Assembly: GCF_023008405.1 (NCBI RefSeq)
Contig: NZ_CP095376.1
Location: forward strand, 3,558,001 to 3,622,000
Origin: Amycolatopsis sp. FBCC-B4732
GTDB lineage: Bacteria; Actinomycetota; Actinomycetes; Mycobacteriales; Pseudonocardiaceae
Direction: 5' to 3'
Length of the DNA: 64,000 nucleotides
Shown piece after piece: positions 38,472 through 47,356 of the stretch. The translations under genes and the position numbers were made by a program. How positions within the stretch are numbered: position 1 is the first letter of the stretch; each line of letters opens with the position of its first letter. Under the pieces are notes generated by a model. It ran no database searches, had not been told where the DNA came from, and worked only from the letters and a program-made list of their open reading frames with translations.

Positions 38472-39089
38472 GTGACCGCCGCGCTCGTGGCCGGTCTGGT
38501 GGCCGGCTACGGCATCGCGATCCCGGTCGGCGCGGTCGGCACCTACCTGGTCGCCCTCACCGCCCGCAGCACCCTCAAGACCGGCCTCGCGGCCGCGCTC
38601 GGCGTCGCCACCGCCGACGGCGTGTACGCGCTGGTGGCCGTGCTCGGCGGCGCCGCGATCGCGGGCGTGATCACGCCGATCGCCGGGCCGCTGCGGCTGG
38701 TTTCGGCGGGGATCCTCGTCGTCCTGGCGGTCCGCGGCGCGGTGCGGGCCCTGCGCTCGCACCGGGACGCCGCCGAACGGCCCGTGACGCCGCTCACGCC
38801 CGGCCGCGCGTACGCGAGTTTCCTGGGCATCACGCTCGTCAACCCGGCGACGGTGGTCTACTTCGCCGCACTGGTGGTCGGCAGCCGGGCGGGGACCGCG
38901 GTGCCGGTCCTCGACCAAGGGGTGTTCGTGCTGGCCGCGTTCGCCGCCTCGGCGAGCTGGCAGGTCCTCCTCGCGGGCGGCGGCGCGCTGCTCGGCCGGG
39001 TGCTCACCGGGCCGCGCGGCCGGCTGGTGACGGCGCTGGTGTCGAGCGCGGTGATCACCGCACTGGCCGTCCGACTTGTCCTGACTTGA
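38472..39089 (+). CDS. LysE/RhtB-family exporter
   Basis: 205 residues, about six membrane spans. The N-terminus VAGYGIAIPVGAVGTYLVAL and the central LGITLVNPATVVYFAALVVG are LysE-superfamily signatures. It probably exports amino acids or related small molecules. The GTG start has a weak upstream site; an earlier in-frame start cannot be excluded. Confidence 0.85.
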   Translation: MTAALVAGLVAGYGIAIPVGAVGTYLVALTARSTLKTGLAAALGVATADGVYALVAVLGGAAIAGVITPIAGPLRLVSAGILVVLAVRGAVRALRSHRDAAERPVTPLTPGRAYASFLGITLVNPATVVYFAALVVGSRAGTAVPVLDQGVFVLAAFAASASWQVLLAGGGALLGRVLTGPRGRLVTALVSSAVITALAVRLVLT

Positions 39090-39197
39090 GCGAAACCCGT
39101 TGTCCTGTAACGGTTTGTCCGAGCTACCGGCGCACACGGGAAGACGTTTCCCGCCCCGTGACGGCGTTAGGCTCGGCCTCGACGACAGGAGGCGGTC

Positions 39198-39902
39198 ATG
39201 GACATGCCGATGACGGGGATGTCGGGCTGGGACACCGCGGGAGCCGTCCTGATAGTCCTCTGGGCGCTGGCCATGTGGGCCGCGGTCGGTGTCCTGGCGT
39301 ACGCGAACCGCGGCCCGGTGCGGCCGTGGGTCTACCGCGGCTCGGCGGCGGTGATCGGCATCGGCGTGCTCGGGCAGCTCGGGCACGTGCAGGAGCACAT
39401 CGCCCAGGTCGGGTACTGGCTCGGCCACCCGAACTCGCCCGCGTGGATGACGCCGTGGGGCACCGGCCTGGCGAACGGGCTGCAGATGGTGCTGCCGGAC
39501 CGGCCGACGTTCGGGATGGAGCTGCTGCACCTGACCGGCAACTTCATCTTCCTCGCCGGCCTCGCCGGGGTCATGGTGATCACGCGGCGGGCGCTCAAGA
39601 CCCGCGCCCGCCGCTGGGCGAAGATGGGCGTGTGGATGCAGGGCCTGCACGGGCTCGAGCACCTCGTCCTCACGCTGTCGGTGGCGTTCGGCTCGCGCGC
39701 GATCGGCCTGTCGACGTTCTTCGGGCTCGTCGGCCCGGGCCCGGGCCTGACCACCTACCGCGTGTGGTGGCACTTCGTCGCGAACGTCGCGGGCTCGATC
39801 ATCTTCGGGCTGGCGCTCTACCACCTGGGGAAGGAACGCCGGGAGGTGCGGGCGACGTTCTTCGTGCGCCCGCTCCCCGAGGTCACCCGGCGGGCGGCGT
39901 AG
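39198..39902 (+). CDS. Unknown polytopic membrane protein with conserved His residues
   Basis: 234 residues with about five to six hydrophobic spans. His residues lie in or near membrane segments: GHVQEHIAQVGYWLGH, LLHLTGNFIFLAG, GLHGLEHLVLTLSV, RVWWHFVANV and LYHLG. Such spacing is compatible with metal or haem binding, but this is inference. AGGAGG precedes the ATG at 39198. It overlaps the GH35 gene's stop by 20 bp, convergent. I do not recognise a characterised family. Confidence 0.8.
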   Translation: MDMPMTGMSGWDTAGAVLIVLWALAMWAAVGVLAYANRGPVRPWVYRGSAAVIGIGVLGQLGHVQEHIAQVGYWLGHPNSPAWMTPWGTGLANGLQMVLPDRPTFGMELLHLTGNFIFLAGLAGVMVITRRALKTRARRWAKMGVWMQGLHGLEHLVLTLSVAFGSRAIGLSTFFGLVGPGPGLTTYRVWWHFVANVAGSIIFGLALYHLGKERREVRATFFVRPLPEVTRRAA

Positions 39903-42900
39903 CGCAGGTCAGCGTCGGCACCGCCCAGTCCGCGTGGTCGTTGCCGTTGCCGTCCCCGCCGTCGTTCACCAGCAGGTCGAGGACCTGGGCGCCGGTGACG
40001 TCGACGTCGATCGGCACCGCGGCCTGGCCGCCGCGGACGACCGGCGTCGTGACGCGGGTGGTGCCGTCCACCGACACGCTGAAGGCGACGCTGCCGCCGG
40101 TGCCGGTTTCGCCGTCGACACCCACCGAGGCCGTCAGCCGGGTGCACGTGCCCGCCAGGTAAAGCTGGACGTCGCCGGCCGCGTGGGCGCCGAGGCCCTT
40201 CGCGTACGCCACCCCGCCGATGGTCATCGGCTTGCCGTCGCCCGCGCCCGCCTCGCCGTTGCTGGTGTCGCGTTCGACCGGGCCCCAGCCGTTCGTCGCG
40301 GTCAGGAAGGGCAGCGAGCTCACCGCGACCTGGCCCGCGGGTGGCGCGGGCGGCACCGCGCCGACGATCCGTTCCCCGGTCACCGAGCCCGGGCGCCCGG
40401 CCTGCCGGTAGGCCACCGCCACCTTCAGCGCCGCGGTGTCCACTGTGGATGGCGGCGTCACGGTCCAGGTGAACGTGGCCGAGCCCCCGCCGTCGATCCG
40501 GGCGACCGAGGGCGGTGAAGCGGAACCGGCCGTCCACCCGGCCGGGAGGGTCAGCGCCGGCTTGACGTCGAACGCCGGCGGCGCGCCCGCCGGAACCCGC
40601 ACGGTCGCCGACGCCGTGAACGGCTGCCCGCCCGAGGCCGTGTCCGGCGCGGTGAGCGACACGCCCGCGGTCGGCGCCGGCGGCATCCCGTACCGCACGG
40701 GGTCGTAGCCGGGCGAGGCGTTCGGCCGGACGGTCAGCGGCGAGCGGTGGCTGCCGTAGTTCGTCCAGGCGATCTTCCCGAGCCCGCCGGTGCTGCCGTC
40801 GAGGTTCCACACGGCGACGGCGATCGTGTTGTGCCCGTTGGGGTTCAGCACGCCGTTCGGGATCGGGAAGCTGTGCTGCGGCCCGAGGTGGTTGTTGTAC
40901 TGGCCGAGCTGCCAGCCGTTGACGAACAGGAGCGCCCGGTACTGCCGCGCGGGGTCGTCGGTGATGGTCAGGCCGAGCGAGGTGTCCTGACCGCGCGGTA
41001 GGTCGAGGTCCGCGGTGGTCCGGTACCACGAGACGCCCGGCGTGGTGTCCTTCGCCGGCAGGGACGCGGGGGCCCAGTTCGCGTCGGGGAAGCCGGGCAG
41101 GGACCAGCCGGCGCGTTCGCCGTAGAGGCCGCCGGTGTTGAGCGGGCCGCGGACCGGGTCGAGGCCGGTCTCGCCGCCGCGGACGCCCTGCAGCCGCCAG
41201 GTGACCGACGTCAGCGGCGCGCCGGTCAGCCGGGCCGCGGTGAGGCCGCGGGCCGCCTTGTTGCCGTTGTTCGCGCCGTAGTCCTCCTCGTGGCCCATGT
41301 TCACGGTCAGCACGGAGATCTCGTTCTCGCCCGGGCGCAGGGCGCCCGCGGGGAAGGTGAACGTGTGCTGCGGGTCGGTCGAGCTGCCGAGGAAGACGCC
41401 GTTGAGCCACGCCGAGAAGGCGCCGGCCGGGCCGCCGCTCTGGCTCGAGAGGGTGATCCCGGTCTGCTTGCCGTCGCCGGTGAACCGGCCGCGGTACCAG
41501 GTGTTGCCGGTGTGGAAGCCGTAGTCGTCGGCGAAGAGCACCGGTTTCGTGCCGAGCGTGGTCGAGCTGTTGCTGGTGTCCTTGTCGGCCACCGGCCACG
41601 CCGAGTCGTCGAACCCGGGCCGGCTCTCGGGCGACTCCTGCTGGTGCTTCCACCCGGTCAGCGCGGGCAGGGTGACCGGCGCGGCGGTCGGCGCGGTGCT
41701 CGTGAGGCTGCCGCTGGACGTCGGCTTGACCGGCACCGGGGAACCGTTCCACAGCAGCGACTTCGCGGCCGTGAAGACCTCGAACGCGCCGTCGGTGCCG
41801 ATGTCGCCGGTGAGGGCGAGGGTGCCGTTCCGCGTGGCCGCGGTGCGGACCAGATCGGTGCCGCGGACCAGGACCGGGCCCGCCGCGGTGTCCTGGCGCC
41901 AGAACGTGGCCGCCGTCGCCTTGTCGGCGAGCAGCAGGAGCAGCGGCCGCGAGCCGGGGGCGGTGACGAGCACGCGGGCCAGGCCGTCGTGGGTGTAGTT
42001 CAGCCGCAGGTCGCCGCGGGCGGCGTCCCAGGTGGACGTCGCGGCGCCGCCGAGGACCTGCACGGAGGGCTGCTTCGCGAACCGCAGGACGGTCTCCCCC
42101 GGCCCGCCGTGGTCGCCGTAGAGGACGGCGACGTCGCGGCCGCCGATGGCGGCGGACGTCATGACCTCGGAAGTCGAGTACTGCATCCGGGTCTGCCCGA
42201 GGTCGTAGCCGGCGACGAGGATCTTCGACTGGCGGCCGTTCAGCGTGAGCCCGGTGCCCGCCTGCTGCGGCACGACCGGGTAGTAGTCGGTGCTGCCGGA
42301 GAGCAGGTCGACGGCGTCGACCACGACGAACGGGCCGGTCGCCTTGGCGTTGCGCTGCCCGGTGACGGTGATCTTCAGCGTGTGCGCCCCGGCGGGCAGG
42401 TCGCGGACCTGGTAGCCGGTGACCTGGTTCTGCTTGGTCGCCGCGTAGAGGTCGACGGTGTCCACTTTGGACCCGTCCAGGGAGACGTCGGCGATGCCGT
42501 GGCTCGGGTCCTTCGACGTCACCCAGCGGATCCCGGTGCCGGTGAAGGGAATGCTGACGCTGTCGCCGGTGACCTCCGAAAAGGACTCCGTGTGCTGGTA
42601 ATCCCCGCCGGTGTAGTTCACTTCCGGCCCGACGTGGCTCCAGGTGCCGGTGTAGCCGACCTCGGCCGCGCGGTCGTCGTAGGTGTAGCCGGCGCGCGCG
42701 GCGAGGTCGAGCGCGATGCTCGTGGTGTTCGTGGCGGTCGACGTCGAATCGGTGTGCCGCAGGGTGTGGAACTGCGTGCGGGTGTCGGGGTTGATCCGCG
42801 CGGTGTCGGTGAGCGCGGGATCGGTGAGCGGCGCGGCGGCCAGCCCGTCGGTCTTGGTCAGCGGGGCGACGGACTGCGTGAAGGAGCCGATGAGCTTGTC

Positions 42901-43974
42901 CTCGGCGTACTTGGGGTCGAACTGGCGGCCTTCGGTGATCGCGGCGCCGTAGTCGTAGGAGGTGTAGTTCTGCGGGATCGCGCTCCAGCCCCACGACGTG
43001 CCGCCGTGCAGCATGTAGAAGCTCTGCCCGGTCGCGCCGACGGCGATGTTCTGCTTGTAGAAGACGTTCGCGAACTGGTCGTTGATCAGCTGCGCGCACT
43101 TCTCGTAGCCGGGACCGCCCCACGGGTCGAAGGCCCCGCCCTGGAACTCGGCGGTGATGAGCGGCTTGCCGGGGACGTGGTCGTAGCTGATGTCGGGGAC
43201 GCCGTTCCACCGCGTCGGGTTGGAGCAGTCGAAGCCCTGCGGGTAGGAGTCGGCGGCGTCGACGTCGAGCGCGGCTTCCCCGGCGTTGAAGGTGCCGTTG
43301 TTGTTGCCGACCAGCGGGACGGTGATCCCGTCGGCGCGGGCCTTGTCCTCGAGGTGCTTCATGTACGCGCGGCCGTCGGCGTTGCCGTTGTAGTACTCGT
43401 TCTCGACCTGGTACGCGAGCACGCTGCCGGTGCCGTCGGTCAGCTGGTGGCGGGCGATGATGCGGTCGATCTGCGTCTGCCACTCGTCGGAGTACCTGAG
43501 GTAGACGGGATCGGCGCTGCGGGTGTGGCCCGGGGTGGTGGACAGCCAGGTCGGGAAGCCCCCGCCGTCGACCTCGGCGTTGATGTAGGGCCCGGGCCGC
43601 GCGATGACGTAGAGCCCGGCCTGCTGCGCCATGTCGAGGAGCTTGTCGAGGTCGCGGATCCCGCTGAAGTCGTAGACGCCCTGACGCGGCGAGTGGTAGC
43701 CCCAGTCGAAGTAGAGCGAGGTCGAGTTGAAGCCGGCGGCCTTCATCTTCTGGAAGATGTCGAGCCACAGGTCGGGGCTGGGGAGGCGGTAGGAGTGGAA
43801 CTCGCCGGACCAGAGGTAGGTCCGCTGCCCGTCGACGAGGAAGGAGTAGCCGTCGTAGGTGACGGTGTGCCCTTGCTTAGGTGGCGCGGCCGCGGCGGCT
43901 TGCGGGACGGTCACCCCCGCGACCGCGAAGACCATCGCGAGCAGAGCGGTCAGCAACGTCCGGACGCGGCGCAT
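39883..43974 (-). CDS. Secreted GH35 beta-galactosidase with C-terminal NPCBM module
   Basis: 1363 residues. Signal peptide LLTALLAMVFAVAGVTVPQA; the GH35 TIM barrel follows (LWSGEFHSYRLPSPDLW; YVIARPGPYINAEVDGGGFP; acid/base in VLAYQVENEYYNG; nucleophile in LITAEFQGGAFDPWG; MLHGGTSWGWS). The middle holds beta-sandwich domains typical of large GH35 enzymes. The last ~130 residues (NGWGPVERDTSN, YAKGLGAHAAGDVQLYLAG) form an NPCBM carbohydrate-binding module. It releases beta-linked galactose from plant polysaccharides. AGGAGG precedes the ATG; the perfect LacI operator at 44088 lies 113 bp upstream. Confidence 0.95.
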   Translation of the reverse strand: MRRVRTLLTALLAMVFAVAGVTVPQAAAAAPPKQGHTVTYDGYSFLVDGQRTYLWSGEFHSYRLPSPDLWLDIFQKMKAAGFNSTSLYFDWGYHSPRQGVYDFSGIRDLDKLLDMAQQAGLYVIARPGPYINAEVDGGGFPTWLSTTPGHTRSADPVYLRYSDEWQTQIDRIIARHQLTDGTGSVLAYQVENEYYNGNADGRAYMKHLEDKARADGITVPLVGNNNGTFNAGEAALDVDAADSYPQGFDCSNPTRWNGVPDISYDHVPGKPLITAEFQGGAFDPWGGPGYEKCAQLINDQFANVFYKQNIAVGATGQSFYMLHGGTSWGWSAIPQNYTSYDYGAAITEGRQFDPKYAEDKLIGSFTQSVAPLTKTDGLAAAPLTDPALTDTARINPDTRTQFHTLRHTDSTSTATNTTSIALDLAARAGYTYDDRAAEVGYTGTWSHVGPEVNYTGGDYQHTESFSEVTGDSVSIPFTGTGIRWVTSKDPSHGIADVSLDGSKVDTVDLYAATKQNQVTGYQVRDLPAGAHTLKITVTGQRNAKATGPFVVVDAVDLLSGSTDYYPVVPQQAGTGLTLNGRQSKILVAGYDLGQTRMQYSTSEVMTSAAIGGRDVAVLYGDHGGPGETVLRFAKQPSVQVLGGAATSTWDAARGDLRLNYTHDGLARVLVTAPGSRPLLLLLADKATAATFWRQDTAAGPVLVRGTDLVRTAATRNGTLALTGDIGTDGAFEVFTAAKSLLWNGSPVPVKPTSSGSLTSTAPTAAPVTLPALTGWKHQQESPESRPGFDDSAWPVADKDTSNSSTTLGTKPVLFADDYGFHTGNTWYRGRFTGDGKQTGITLSSQSGGPAGAFSAWLNGVFLGSSTDPQHTFTFPAGALRPGENEISVLTVNMGHEEDYGANNGNKAARGLTAARLTGAPLTSVTWRLQGVRGGETGLDPVRGPLNTGGLYGERAGWSLPGFPDANWAPASLPAKDTTPGVSWYRTTADLDLPRGQDTSLGLTITDDPARQYRALLFVNGWQLGQYNNHLGPQHSFPIPNGVLNPNGHNTIAVAVWNLDGSTGGLGKIAWTNYGSHRSPLTVRPNASPGYDPVRYGMPPAPTAGVSLTAPDTASGGQPFTASATVRVPAGAPPAFDVKPALTLPAGWTAGSASPPSVARIDGGGSATFTWTVTPPSTVDTAALKVAVAYRQAGRPGSVTGERIVGAVPPAPPAGQVAVSSLPFLTATNGWGPVERDTSNGEAGAGDGKPMTIGGVAYAKGLGAHAAGDVQLYLAGTCTRLTASVGVDGETGTGGSVAFSVSVDGTTRVTTPVVRGGQAAVPIDVDVTGAQVLDLLVNDGGDGNGNDHADWAVPTLTCATPPAG

Positions 43975-44087
43975 GTGGCCTCCTGACACTTCCTGGCACG
44001 GCGGGGGACCAGAATCGAACACGATCCTTTGCCGATCACACAGAAGCGGTCAAGATACAACACCGAAATGGATCAGTGCCGAGGTCG

Positions 44088-44101
44088 TGTTAGCGCTAAC
44101 A
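44088..44101. promoter_or_regulatory. LacI-type operator, copy 4 (beta-galactosidase)
   Basis: TGTTAGCGCTAACA, a perfect 14-bp palindrome 113 bp before the GH35 start and 39 bp beyond the stop of the second LacI gene. Confidence 0.82.
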
Positions 44102-44140
44102 GTGCGCGGCGAATGACGTGAACGGGTCATTCGAGACGAT

Positions 44141-45184
44141 TCAGCGCGGTCCGGTGCTCTCCCGGACGATCAGCTCGGCGGGCACCAGGTGCCGGGCCCC
44201 CGCGTCGCCGCCTGCCATGCGTTCCTCCAGGAGACCGAACGTCTGGCGGCCGACCTCGATGAAGTCCTGGCGGACCGTCGTCAGCGGCGGGGAGAAGTAC
44301 GCCGCCTCCGGGACGTCGTCGAAGCCCGCCACGTGGACGTCCTCCGGCACCCGGATCCCCGCCTCGGTGAACGCCCGCAGCAAGCCCAGCGCCATCTGGT
44401 CGTTGGCCGAGAAGACCGCCTTGAGCCCGCGCTTGCCGGCCAGCGCGCGGCCGGCTTCGTACCCCGAGCGCGGGCTCCAGTCGCCGCGCACCAGGGCCGG
44501 GACTCGCAGGCCGCGGGCCTCCAACGTCTCCCGCCAGCCGCGTTCGCGGTCGCGGGCCTCGAGCCAGTCCTCCGGGCCGGCGAGGTGCCAGACCGTCCGG
44601 TGGCCCAGTGCGAGCAGGTGCTCGGTGGCACGGCGGGCGCCGTCGTACTGGTCGACCGAAAGGACCGGGACCGGGGCCGACTCGCCGCCGCCGACGGCCA
44701 CCAACGGGATGTCGGACGGGGCCGCCGCCAGTGCGCGGCCGGCCGTCACGTGCGGGGCGATCACGACGATGCCTTCGACCGCCTGGCGGCGCAGGCTCTC
44801 CACGGCGTCGCCGATCGACGTCCGGCCGGGGCGGGTCACGCTGCAGATCGCGACGCCGTAACCGGCCTCGCGCGCCGCGTTTTCGATGCCGTACAAGGTG
44901 CTCGCCGGTCCGTAGAGGTTCGACTCCAGCGCGACCACGCCGAGCGTGCCCGACCGGCCGGTGACGAGCGTGCGCGCGGCCGTGTTGGGCCGGTACCCGA
45001 GCTTCTGCACGGCGGCGAGCACCCGCTCGCGGGTCTCCGGGCGCACCGGCCCGCTCTCGTTGACCACGCGCGAGACGGTCATGTGCGAAACCCCGGCCAT
45101 GCCGGCGACGTCGGCCAGGCTCGGCTGCCGCGGCCCGGGTGCCGCCGCCCTCGTCTGCTCCCCCGCCTTCGCCCGGTCCACCAC
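44141..45184 (-). CDS. LacI-family repressor adjacent to the GH35 gene
   Basis: 347 residues from the GTG at 45184, preceded by GGAAGGGG; this matches the 28127-29170 paralogue's length exactly. The HTH (PSLADVAGMAGVSHMTVSRV) has the same SHMTVSRV recognition helix, and the sensor domain is closely similar through the C-terminus LIVRESTGPR. It probably represses the GH35 beta-galactosidase through the operator at 44088; its ligand is likely galactose or a galacto-oligosaccharide. Several GTGs further upstream could add up to ~30 residues. Confidence 0.92.
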   Translation of the reverse strand: MVDRAKAGEQTRAAAPGPRQPSLADVAGMAGVSHMTVSRVVNESGPVRPETRERVLAAVQKLGYRPNTAARTLVTGRSGTLGVVALESNLYGPASTLYGIENAAREAGYGVAICSVTRPGRTSIGDAVESLRRQAVEGIVVIAPHVTAGRALAAAPSDIPLVAVGGGESAPVPVLSVDQYDGARRATEHLLALGHRTVWHLAGPEDWLEARDRERGWRETLEARGLRVPALVRGDWSPRSGYEAGRALAGKRGLKAVFSANDQMALGLLRAFTEAGIRVPEDVHVAGFDDVPEAAYFSPPLTTVRQDFIEVGRQTFGLLEERMAGGDAGARHLVPAELIVRESTGPR

Positions 45185-45295
45185 CCTGGCCCCTTCCACC
45201 TCGCGCCTTGTCCCCACGTCCGAGACGTTACCGCCGAATCGGCGGCCGCCGGGCTTCCCGCGCCGGGCCGGGACCAGCCGAGCGGACCGGACCAC

Positions 45296-46618
45296 GTGCG
45301 GTTACCGTCGGAGGGTGGAAAACGCCCGGTTTCCCGAGCGGTTCGGGCGGTGATCGCCGTCCTGCTCGTCGCGGTCCCGGTGGGGATCTGCATCGGGATC
45401 GTCGGCATCGGCGGGGTCCTGCTGCCACCCGCGCTCACGTGGCTGGCGGGCCTCGACATCCACGCGGCGGCCGGCACGAGCAGCTGGTGCTTCCTGTTCA
45501 CGGGCATCGCCGGCACGCTCGCGTACGCCCGCAACCAGGCGATGCCCTGGCGTTTCGGCGGCTGGCTCACCCTCGGCGCGGCCCCGGCGGCGGCCGCGGG
45601 AGCCCTGGTGAACGGCGCGGTGCCGGCAACGGCACTGTGGCTGGTGCTGGCAACGCTCACGGCGGGGTCCGGAGCGTTCAACCTCTGGGGACGGCCACGC
45701 AAGGAACTCACGGACGAGTCCGGGACGGCGGCGGAGCTCGGCCCGGCTCACCCCGCAACATCGGCAACGCCCGAGGCGCCACCGGCCGAGCCTGGCGACG
45801 CGCCACCCGCCGAGCCCGGGTTACCCGCCGCAGCACCGCCAGCCGAGGCCGCGCCACCGGCCAAGAGACCACCGGCCAAGCCCGAGTTGCCCGCCGCAGA
45901 GCCGCCGGCTGAGCCCGAGCTGCCCACCGGAGAACTACCACCCGAGCCCGAGCCACCCGCCCAAACATCAGCCGCCGAACCCGAGTTGCCCACCGCAGAG
46001 CCGACAGCTGAACCCAAGCTCTCCCCCGGAGAACTACCACCCCAGTCCGAGCCACCCGCCCAAACGCCAGCCACCGAGCCCAAGTTACCCACCGCAGAGC
46101 CGACAGCCGAACCCAAGCTGCCCACCGGAGAACTACCACCCCACCCCGAGCCACCCGCCCAAACGCCAGCCGCCGAACCCGTGAGGACCCGGACGCCAGC
46201 ACAACCCCAGCCCGCCAACCCCTCACCCGGCGAGCCCGGGCGTCGGCGCGAGCTGCCGCCCCTCGCCGCAGTTGCCGTCGGGGTCTTCGTCGGGTTCGGG
46301 TCCGCTCTCACCGGGACCGGCGGGCCCGTGCTGCTCGTTCCCGTCCTCCTCGCCCTCGGCGTGCCCGTGCTCACCACCGTCGCCGCCGGGCAGCTCATCC
46401 AGTTGCCGCTCGTCGGGTTCGCGACCGTCGGGTACGCCCTGCACGGCTCCGTCCACTTCGGACTCGGGAGCCTCCTCGGCGTCCTCTCCGCGGCCGGGGT
46501 CCTGCTCGGCGCGCGCTGGGCACGAAGGCTCGCCGGCCGCCACCTGCACCGCGTCGCCTCGGCCGCGCTCGTCGGCTTCGGCGCCGTTCTCTTCGTGCTT
46601 CCCTTCCTCCCCCGCTAG
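45296..46618 (+). CDS. TauE/SafE-family permease with a Pro/Glu-rich tandem-repeat insert
   Basis: 440 residues from GTG 45296 (an alternative GTG at 45350 gives a start closer to the family norm). The N-terminal half has IAVLLVAVPVGICIGIVGIG and membrane spans to ~residue 140. A ~150-residue hydrophilic segment follows, dominated by PPAEP, PELPTAEP and PPAQTP units, including three 33-residue tandem repeats. Then the second membrane half resumes (VGVFVGFGSALTGTGGPVLL; VAAGQLIQLPLVGFATVGYA). TauE/SafE proteins export sulfite or sulfonates; the substrate here is unknown. The insert replaces what is normally a short central loop. Convergent with the next gene through a shared CTAG. Confidence 0.88.
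   Translation: MRLPSEGGKRPVSRAVRAVIAVLLVAVPVGICIGIVGIGGVLLPPALTWLAGLDIHAAAGTSSWCFLFTGIAGTLAYARNQAMPWRFGGWLTLGAAPAAAAGALVNGAVPATALWLVLATLTAGSGAFNLWGRPRKELTDESGTAAELGPAHPATSATPEAPPAEPGDAPPAEPGLPAAAPPAEAAPPAKRPPAKPELPAAEPPAEPELPTGELPPEPEPPAQTSAAEPELPTAEPTAEPKLSPGELPPQSEPPAQTPATEPKLPTAEPTAEPKLPTGELPPHPEPPAQTPAAEPVRTRTPAQPQPANPSPGEPGRRRELPPLAAVAVGVFVGFGSALTGTGGPVLLVPVLLALGVPVLTTVAAGQLIQLPLVGFATVGYALHGSVHFGLGSLLGVLSAAGVLLGARWARRLAGRHLHRVASAALVGFGAVLFVLPFLPR
45884..46180 (+). repeat. Three 99-bp tandem repeats inside the TauE/SafE gene
   Basis: Units at 45884-45982, 45983-46081 and 46082-46180, each encoding 33 residues of the pattern (E/K)LPTAEPTAEPKLPTGELPP followed by PEPPAQTPAAEP. Differences are mostly third-base or A/T/P substitutions. 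Confidence 0.85.
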
Positions 46619-47268
46619 GCAGGACCGAGGCGCACGCAGCACAGCCCCGGCCCCGGTGCCAGCCGGGCACGCAGCCGGTCGTCGCCCACGCCGGCGAGCA
46701 TGCCCTCGACCAAGCCGAGGTTCATCTCGCAGACCAGCCGCTGGTGCGTCCGGGCCAGCTGGTGGAACGGGCAGTTGCCCAGCAGCACCTCGGCCCCCTC
46801 GACGCGCGGTTCGAACCCGTTTTCTTCGAGCGTGCCGACGATGTCCGCCCCGTGAGCGAGTTCCGCGCCCCGCTCACGGGCTCGCCGGACCAGGATTTCG
46901 CGGGCCGGGTCGCCCGTCTCGTCGGCCTCCTCGACCGCGGTGGCGAGCAGCTGACCGGCCAGTTCGTACTGCCGCTCCGGCAGGGAGACGCTCACCTGCC
47001 GGTCGGACCTGCGGTACAGCTTCGCCGGCCGTCCGGCGCCCGGGCCGCTGCGGCCGGTGCGGCGCTCGTGGCCGACCGCCAGCAGCCGTTCGTCCACCAG
47101 GCGGTCGAGGTGGAACGCGACGGTCGCGCGGGGCACGCTGAGGGCGGCGGCGACGTCGTCGCGGCTCACCGGCTCCGGCTGGCGGACGACGAACTCGTAC
47201 AACCGGCGCCGGGTCGGCTCGTCGAGCGCCGCGACCGCGGCCAGCGCACCGGCCTGGGGTTCCTGCAT
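46615..47268 (-). CDS. ArsR-like HTH regulator with C-terminal cysteine cluster
   Basis: 217 residues from the ATG at 47268 (a GTG three bases upstream is possible). Residues ~10-75 form a winged HTH (TRRRLYEFVVRQPEPVSRDD; VPRATVAFHLDRLVDERLL). The C-terminal part has NCPFH, LVCEM and GLCCVRL, i.e. C-X13-C-X29-CC, resembling regulators of the SufR/COG2345 type in which such Cys bind a metal or iron-sulfur cluster (inference). It is divergent from folE, with the candidate operator repeats between them, so it probably controls folE and the reductase gene. Confidence 0.87.
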   Translation of the reverse strand: MQEPQAGALAAVAALDEPTRRRLYEFVVRQPEPVSRDDVAAALSVPRATVAFHLDRLVDERLLAVGHERRTGRSGPGAGRPAKLYRRSDRQVSVSLPERQYELAGQLLATAVEEADETGDPAREILVRRARERGAELAHGADIVGTLEENGFEPRVEGAEVLLGNCPFHQLARTHQRLVCEMNLGLVEGMLAGVGDDRLRARLAPGPGLCCVRLGPA

Positions 47269-47275
47269 CACCGCA

Positions 47276-47344
47276 TTCTAAAACACAAAACTGTTGACGA
47301 AAACCCCGGAGAGCTTCTAACGTCGGCTCGACTTGATTTTAGAA
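47276..47344. promoter_or_regulatory. Divergent promoter and candidate operators of the HTH regulator
   Basis: TTCTAAAA (47276-47283) and its inverse TTTTAGAA (47337-47344) bracket the gap, with a third TTCTAA at 47315. A plausible folE promoter is TTGACG (47294-47299), 18-bp spacer, TAACGT (47318-47323). The right-hand repeat overlaps the folE AAGGAGG site, so binding could block translation initiation or early transcription. Confidence 0.55.
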
Positions 47345-47356
47345 GGAGGCACGCCC

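Noticed and set aside
45884..46180. Regular repeats considered as a CRISPR array
   Set aside because: Units are contiguous 99-bp in-frame coding repeats with no spacers.
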